Shown here piece after piece: positions 32,601 through 41,600 of a stretch of 62,354 bases of DNA; position 1 is the first letter of the stretch; each line of letters opens with the position of its first letter. Where the stretch lies: the NCBI GenBank assembly GCA_964654695.1, contig CAZZKJ010000009.1, positions 1 through 62,354 on the forward strand, written 5' to 3'. The position numbers were made by a program, and so were the translations under genes. The DNA comes from CAZZKJ01 sp964654695 (GTDB lineage Bacteria; Krumholzibacteriota; Krumholzibacteriia; WVZY01). The notes under the pieces were generated by a model. That model was not told where the DNA came from. It worked only from the letters and a program-made list of their open reading frames with translations, and searched no databases.

Positions 32601-35600
32601 CCAGCAGTGTAAAGGGTGAAGCAAAATCGACAAGGAGGTCGCTCTCTCCTTGATTGACAAGATCAACCGCTACCGTCCACTGGAGCGAGCTTCCGGCGGT
32701 AATGAACTGCCTGGACGGGTTGACGGAGACTATTACCAGATTTGCCGGTGTTTGGACGAGTATGTTACCCCATCCGGAGGTGTCGGTCGTGTCGCCGACC
32801 GCGCGGACGCTGTTCAGTTCGACCGACGCGAGACCACAGTCCATGCGGAAACTCCCCGCCGTACCCGTCGAATCTATCACGAAAAACAGGCTGTCCGTAC
32901 TCCCGCCTTCGAGCACGCTGCCCGTGCCGTTGAGCGAGATCGGGTTTATCACCGTCCAGCCGCTCCCGCCTCCGCTGAAACCCAGGTTCGCACCTGCAAG
33001 GTCTATATCCAGATCCGAACCCCCGCTGTTTCTCACCGCCACTTTCGCCAGCCAGGACTGGGACTGACCCGCCGTAACCGTCGCCTGGTCCGGTGTTATG
33101 CTCAGTATCTCCAGAACTCCCGGAGACTGTACCGATATGCTCCCGTTGCCGCCGTCAAACGTGTCGTCCGACACCGGCTGGCTCGAGTTTACATCCGTGC
33201 CCGACAAACGCCCCGTCACCAGAACCGTCCCCAAAGTCGTCCCCGTCTGCGTTACGCGGTATACAAGCGTGTCCACGCTCGTCCCGGGAAGTATCGTGCC
33301 GCCCGCTATGGACAGGCCGGCCGGCTGCAAAACCGTGTATTCGCCCGAGACATCCCCAACACCCGCCGCCTCGAATCCCAGGTAGCTCCCCAGAGCGCTC
33401 AAATCCAGGTCGACCCCGGCCTGGCCGTTGTTCTCCACCACCATGCGCGCCCGCCACTGCTGCGTCTGTCCCTGAGTAACCGTCGCCTGGTCCGGAACGA
33501 TGCTCAGTATATTAAGACGCGGCGCCGCTTCCACCACCAGCTCGCCCGCGGGCAGGGCCAGCGGCGCAGAGTACACGTTGCCGTTCTCGCTGCCCACGAC
33601 ATCGACAAAAACATTCTGAGATCCGGGCGTTATATTCGTATCCACTTCCGATGCGATAAAGCGCAGCAGCGCAGCCTGTCCCGCAGATACCGTATCCACG
33701 CTCGCAGCGTCCAGAACCGCATCGAACAAGCCCCCGCCAAAGCGAAGGTGTGATAACGCACGGTCGACATGGACCGTCGACCCTCCGATCACGGTGTTGC
33801 GTACCTGAAGCGTGAACCCGACCGTCGCCCCGCTCGATACCGTGTCCGGGCTGAGCGTGGCCGCTTCGTAGGATATGCTGGGGGGAAGCTCGACGGACAC
33901 CGAACCCAATCCGCCCCCGGTTACCATCCTGGAGCTGTTAACCTCTACACCGTCCAGGCTTATGGTAATGGTCTTCAGACCCGGAGCGGCAACGGAGCCC
34001 GTACTATCCACTATAATTGACAAGGTTTCTGTCGCGCCGCCCGCAAGCAAGGTTCCTCCGGACACGACTTGGACCGGCTTCAACAGAATAAAACCGCCCA
34101 GATCATCCTGAAACGAGATACCCAGGCTGTCCGGAAGCACCAGGTCGACATCGGAATCTCCGGTGTTCTCAAGCCCGACATTTATCGTCCAATCCAGCCC
34201 TGATCCCTGGGTTACATGGGACTGCGACACGGCAACACCGGTTATATTTATAACCGCCTGCGTTTGTACCAGAATCGATCCCGATCCGAAGTCGGTAGTA
34301 TTATCAAAATCGATTCGTCCGCTGTTCAGCTCCACTCCCGAAACAACGCCATCAATACGCACGGGCACAGGAGCGGCGATATTACCCGCCTGTGAAAAAT
34401 CAAAAATCACCGTATCGGTTTCTCCTCCAACAATCGTGGTGTCTCCTCCTGCGAGCAGCGGCCGAACCGTCCAATTCCACGTTGTCCCCTGGGAAAAGCT
34501 CAAATTCGTAACGGCCGGATCGAGAAGGATACCGGCGTCGGATACGCCATTATTCTTGACAGCCATTCTTATTTGGAAAGCCCGGGTTTGACCCGCCGTA
34601 ACCGCGCCCTGGCTCGGGATTATCGAAAGCACCGCCAGGTCGGTCGGGCTTTCTACGATAAGACCGCCCTTACCACCCTGGTCCGTATTGGTATGGATAT
34701 GCTGGCTGTTATTCAAATCCTGAACCCAGAGATCGCCTTCAATGGTGAACGGTCCCGTGTGCATACTGTTGGCGGTATTGTCGGAAATGACAAACAACAG
34801 GGAATCCGTCAAGCCGCCACCCAGGACCGCTCCACCGGAGAATCCGGTTGGGTTAACGATCGAGAAATCGGACGTCCTGTCGGTTCCGCTGAGGATGAAT
34901 CTTACCCTGGCGCTGTCCAGCTGTACTGTTGCCTGACCGCCGTTCGTCACATTCATCCAAATATTCACGGACTTCGACTGATCGGCGGTAAATTTAAGGC
35001 CTGCAGGACTATTGTTTATGGCGGTAATGTTTATAACCGGAGCATTCTGCACCAGCATCGTATCAGTAACAATCAGAGTTTTGGCGAATGCTATACCGTT
35101 CTCCGTTCCCACTATTCTTAATTGGGGCAGATATCCCTGTGCATTTATCGCAGTATCTATCGCTCCACTCATAAAATTGAGCGTATTGGTACCGGGGATA
35201 ATCGTGGTTGTAAAATTCGCATCCAACGCCGTCGAATAGGCTCCGGAAGCAAAGGAGAACCTGGTCGAATCAGTATTCAATACGATGTTCGCTCCGCCCG
35301 AATTCAATACCTGCGCTTCGAAACTCACGCTCGTCGATTTGCTCACCTGCGAAGGATTGAGCGTACCCGCGGAATAAACGAGCACTGCGGGCGAAACGAC
35401 GCTGAGGAAATCTCCTCCCGAAGACGTTTTCAGATCTTTGGTGAAAGCCCCGCCGTTTTCCACGCCTTCGAAATGCAGATTTACATCATAGCTGACCGTG
35501 GCAAATGCCGGAGAAATCTGCGCTGTCTTAAATGCAATACTCTGCGTGCTGCTCCCGGCAATAGCGGCGGTCTGCTGCAAGGACGCCTTTACCGTATCCA

Positions 35601-38600
35601 CCCCGTCGTTGAACCACAACTTCGTACTCAAAGTATCGAGTGTTACGGTCGCGGTACCGTTATTGGTAATGCTTACCGAGAACGAATGGCTCTGTCCCGT
35701 GGATACGACTCCCGGATTGAGCGAACCCGCTACGTAGCTCAGGGAAGCCGCCGCCTGAACGGTCCACTGGGGAATCGGCAAATGGGGCGCAAGCGAATTG
35801 TCTATTACGGTATTGCCGCCGACGGATGCGGTAACCTGCGCATCGATCGTGGATGAGCCAAGTGACGAAGTTGGCTCTATGGTAACCGGCACGGTTATAT
35901 ATACCGTCTGGCCGGGGTTGGCCGCGGCCGGAATCGTAATGGGAGTGCCAAATGAATAACTGCCGAACGGAATAGACAAGCTTATGCTGGTTATCGACGC
36001 TGATAACGAACTGTTATTTTTTACGCCTACAATGATATTTTCGGTCCGCCCGCGGCTTACCACAGTGTTGGCTGTTATGGATACAATCTCGACGGTCGAC
36101 AACAGCAGGCTGCCTGAAGGCAGCAGGCACGCCTTGTCGAATGCGCCTGCATATATATCGGTTCCTCTTAAATTCACGATCGGTTGATATGTGCTCGGAT
36201 CCAGGGCCGCGCTTATCAGTTCTTTCGCAAAACGCAGCGTGTCGCTGGATGAAGCACCGATAAACAACGGAGCAGCGAGACTTGCCGAGAAGTAATCTGT
36301 CCCGTCATTGAAATCAAATGTAGTCGATGTCGACAAGTACACGGCGGTCGATGAAGTGTTTTGCACGAAAACCTTGAACGCAATCGAATCGCCGGGGACA
36401 ACTGAATTGGGCATGGGGTTGCTGGGACATGCAAAAGTCGGAACAGCCGCGAAGAACAAATTCTTGGAACCGCTCGCTGATCCGGAAACGCTGCTCATGC
36501 TCGCTGCGGCCGACCCCGGCACGGTTCCCGAGCGTATCTGAAAACTTACTGTGGCGCCGCCGTTTGTGATCTGCTCATTCGTAGATGGAGATGAAGGATC
36601 GTGGTCCGGAGTGGTTATAACACCCCTGTCGGTTGATATTCTGATCATGGTTCCGGAAGCGACGGTATTGCCGTATTGATCAGTAATAATGCTCGATGTC
36701 AGATCGGTGGTGGCGAGGCCGTTGGCGGTGATGGTATCGGCGGTGGCGGTCGCAGTAATAATACCTGCAGGTAGATTAGGAATAATCACCACCGGCGGGC
36801 TGAGACCGGTTGCGGAGCCGCCCTGAGTGGTGGCCCTTACCTTGATGGTTTCGGCTATGGTATCCGTTACTGCGGTTAAAAGGGATCCTGCAGTCAATGT
36901 AGCCGGATTGAGCGGGAAACTTCCGCTTCCCATGTCCATGGAAAGAATAACCAATGTGGAATTGTCGGGAACCAGGTTATCGCTCGCATCGAAAGCCTTG
37001 ATGGTTATGTTTACGGGTACGCCCGCCGCCGCCTGGGACACCTGCGGGATGACGGTATAATATGATATTGCTCCAGCAGTCGTCGTCACGGTGAAAGTTT
37101 TGGTTTCGAGCGCGGCGGGGGTTCCGTCGAGTATGCTGGATTTCACCTGATTGTCCCCGGATTGGAGCGACGTGATCACATCGGCGTACGCCATGCCGCC
37201 CGCATCGGTATTGGTTATGCCGTCGGTGGTGTCTCCCACCGCATCCTTGATGAGCGCGGTCCCGCCGGGCACGCCCACAACCGAAAAGATAACCACCTGA
37301 CCGCTTACCGCATTGCCGTAGACATCCTTGACACGCACCTTCATCCGCCTGCGCGTGCCCACCGTCACTCCCGTCGTGTCTCCGCTCACCTTTACCACTT
37401 CGTAGGCCGCAGCGCTCGACACCGTCACCACCGAACTGCTCCCGCTCGCCCCACCTCCCTGTGTCTGCACCAAAAGAACCACGCTCTCGGTGATCGTATC
37501 CGTTACAGTCGTCGTATATTCCCCAGCACTCAACGTCCCTACCGCCGAACCGTACACCGCGTGCCCGGTGCTGCTCGAGAGCACCACGTTCGTCGTGTTA
37601 TCCCCGCTTACAAGATTGTTGTTTACATCGTACGCCCGTACAGTAACATTCATCACTTCCCCGGCGCTTACACTCGTCTTCACCGGAGTCACAGTATAAT
37701 GATCTATCGAAGACGCCACCGTCGTCACTAAATACTCCACGCTCTCGAGACTCGCCGGATTGCCGTCCCCTATCGTCCCCCTCACCTGATTATCCCCGGC
37801 CGAAAGCCCCGTGGTGTGAACAACGCTCACCCGCCCGTCGCTCCCGCTCGAACTCGATCCCGGACTAACGCTGCCGCCGCCGGAAAGAACACCGTACGAC
37901 ACCAACTCCCCGCTGACCGTGTTGCCATATATATCCAACACCTTCGATACCAACGTCACGCTGCCGCCCGTCACCACTCCCGTCGTGTCCCCGCTTACCT
38001 TAACCAGGCGGTACGCGCCCGACGGCTTGATCTTTACCACAGAACTGTAACCTTCTTTTAACGATCCGTAGCGGGCCCGAACCCGTATCGTCCCCGCAGC
38101 CGTGTAGCTCTCGCCCACCACCACCTGCCCGCCCGAAAGCGCCGCGCTGCCGACGAGCAGCGTGTCCGCCTCGACCACCAGGCTGTCCGCTCCGTTTACC
38201 GCTACCAGAGCTACATTGTTCGTCGCACCCGTTACCCGGTTCTCATACACGTCCCTCGCCTCAACCGTTACGTTGAAGCTCACTCCCGCCACAACGCTGT
38301 CCACCGCCGTCACTATATAATGATCCACCACCCCGGAATCGCTTATTACCACCTGCTCGCTCCCGCTCCCCAAAACCCCGCCGTTATCAACCGCGCTCAG
38401 GTTCCATGTCCCCGTCTTCTCCGCCCGCCCATAGACCACCTTCTCGCCGTTTGCCAATATTATCTGCGTAACCGCGCTCCCAAAATCCGTCTCACTGAAC
38501 GTTATCACTCCGCCCGCGTCCGCACCCAGGTTCACAACGCTCCCGTTCGTGCCGTCAAGGTTGCCGTTGCCGTCCACCGCCCGCACCTTGAACGTGAACG

Positions 38601-41600
38601 TCTGACCCGCAGGCCCGCTCCCGGACGATACCCACACTATCTCAAGATTCGTCGCCCCGCTCGCTACACTCGTATATACCGCGTCCGTTACGCTCGAGCG
38701 AACCGCCCCGTCGCCAAACGCGTCCACGCTGTCAACCTGGCTCGCCGTGCTCGGCGCATGGTATAAAACCGTTATCTTCCCGCTCGTATCAGTCATCCCA
38801 TAGCGCGCCGTGCTCGTTACCGCGTACGTCGCATTCGCATCCGCGGAGTTGGCCTCCAATGTCCCGTTCGCAGGAACGTTCCCTATAAGCACGTCCACCC
38901 GCTTGCCGCCTACCACGTTGCCGTACGTGTCCTTTAGCTGCGCCGTTACCACCGTAGTGTTCGTGTTTACCGTCACCCCCTGGCTCGCCGGCGTAAGCGT
39001 TATGCTCACCCCAGTACCCGCCGTCCCCGTAGCGCTGAAGTCGACGCTCGGTACGCTCCCGCCGGCCATGTGCGCACGCAGTGTGTTCGTACCACTCACC
39101 GTCCCCAGCGTCCACTGCTCGCACACCGCCGTCCCGTCCACCCCACTCGCCGCCGTACTGTCAACCGGAGCCCCGCTTACTACATCCACGCCGCCCCCGC
39201 CCGTTAGAACCGTAAACGTCACGTCTTCCAAATCCACCGTGTTCCCGTAGCTGTCTTCAACGCGGACCACAAGACTGCTTCCAACAGCCGTGCCGACTAC
39301 CGCGCTCTGCGTGTTCCCGGATACCAGAACCAACTGGTCAGCGCCCCCATGATCTATGTCCAGCGACCCGCTCGTTCCCACCGCACCGCCATCCTGTGCT
39401 TTAAGCGTTATGATTTCCTTGCGCTCATCCTTGACACGTAAACTCACAAGCCCCTGATCGCTCGCGTTGAATACATACGATGCACTGTCCGCACTTAAAT
39501 TCGTCAGCACCCCGCCCGCTCCCGCTCCCAATGCCCACTCCACCACCGTATCCCCCGTGCCCCCGGTAGTCGTCGTTAAATATGCCGCCCCCGTATAGCC
39601 CGTCACCCGGTTGCCCTGGGTGTCCTTTACCTCCAGTGTCACATCCTCGTTCACCCCCGCTACTCCGGACCCGTCATGGCTCCATACAAAACTCGCAGCC
39701 GCGCCCGCATCCATCACCACCAACGCACTGTCCGTTACGCTCACCCCCCCTATCACCGCATGTATCACCCGCGTCCCACTCACCACTCCCAACAGACTCC
39801 CAAATGCCTGCCCGCTCCCATCCGTCAACCCGCCGGGTTGCGTTAAAATATCCCCGCTTACCGCCGGACTCACACTCAAAACAACACTCTTGCCGCTTAC
39901 CACATTGCCCTGCGCATCTTTCGCCGTCACCGTTACTACGCTCGCACTCGCACCGTCCGCCGTTACCGGACTCGTCGCTGAAACCACGCTCGTGCCCGCA
40001 TCCACCGCGCCCGCCGCAAAAACCACCTGAGTGCTGTCGGCTAGCCACGCCCCATCGAGCTTCGCCTTTACCCATACACTCTCCGCTGCCGTGTCCGTCA
40101 ACGTCCCCTGGGCAACACCGTCTGAACCCGTAACACTCCCGGGATCCGTCTTTACCGCACTACCCCCCACACTCAACGTCACCGTCACTCCGCTTACAGG
40201 ATTCGAGTAGGCATCCAAAGCCGTTACCGTCGCCGTGCTCACCGATGTGCCGTCGGCCGTCACCGGCGTCGTCGAAATTATCGTCGATTGCGTGAGATCC
40301 ACCGTAGAAGCAGTCGTCGTCACGGTGAAAGTTTTGGTTTCGAGCGCGGCGGGGGTTCCGTCGAGTATGCTGGATTTCACCTGATTGTCCCCGGATTGGA
40401 GCGACGTGATCACATCGGCGTACGCCATGCCGCCCGCATCGGTATTGGTTATGCCGTCGGTGGTGTCTCCCACCGCATCCTTGATGAGCGCGGTCCCGCC
40501 GGGCACGCCCACAACCGAAAAGATAACCACCTGACCGCTTACCGCATTGCCGTAGACATCCTTGACACGCACCTTCATCCGCCTGCGCGTGCCCACCGTC
40601 ACTCCCGTCGTGTCTCCGCTCACCTTTACCACTTCGTAGGCCGCAGCGCTCGACACCGTCACCACCGAACTGCTCCCGCTCGCCCCACCTCCCTGTGTCT
40701 GCACCAAAAGAACCACGCTCTCGGTGATCGTATCCGTTACAGTCGTCGTATATTCCCCAGCACTCAACGTCCCTACCGCCGAACCGTACACCGCGTGCCC
40801 GGTGCTGCTCGAGAGCACCACGTTCGTCGTGTTATCCCCGCTTACAAGATTGTTGTTTACATCGTACGCCCGTACAGTAACATTCATCACTTCCCCGGCG
40901 CTTACACTCGTCTTCACCGGAGTCACAGTATAATGATCTATCGAAGACGCCACCGTCGTCACTAAATACTCCACGCTCTCGAGACTCGCCGGATTGCCGT
41001 CCCCTATCGTCCCCCTCACCTGATTATCCCCGGCCGAAAGCCCCGTGGTGTGAACAACGCTCACCCGCCCGTCGCTCCCGCTCGAACTCGATCCCGGACT
41101 AACGCTGCCGCCGCCGGAAAGAACACCGTACGACACCAACTCCCCGCTGACCGTGTTGCCATATATATCCAACACCTTCGATACCAACGTCACGCTGCCG
41201 CCCGTCACCACTCCCGTCGTGTCCCCGCTTACCTTAACCAGGCGGTACGCGCCCGACGGCTTGATCTTTACCACAGAACTGTAACCTTCTTTTAACGATC
41301 CGTAGCGGGCCCGAACCCGTATCGTCCCCGCAGCCGTGTAGCTCTCGCCCACCACCACCTGCCCGCCCGAAAGCGCCGCGCTGCCGACGAGCAGCGTGTC
41401 CGCCTCGACCACCAGGCTGTCCGCTCCGTTTACCGCTACCAGAGCTACATTGTTCGTCGCACCCGTTACCCGGTTCTCATACACGTCCCTCGCCTCAACC
41501 GTTACGTTGAAGCTCACTCCCGCCACAACGCTGTCCACCGCCGTCACTATATAATGATCCACCACCCCGGAATCGCTTATTACCACCTGCTCGCTCCCGC

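Noticed and set aside
31225..33753. Long plus-strand ORFs over the 1139-bp repeats (up to 367 codons)
   Set aside because: They lie wholly opposite the giant gene, appear twice because the repeat does, are rich in Arg, Pro and His from skewed composition, and have no ribosome site or recognisable domain.
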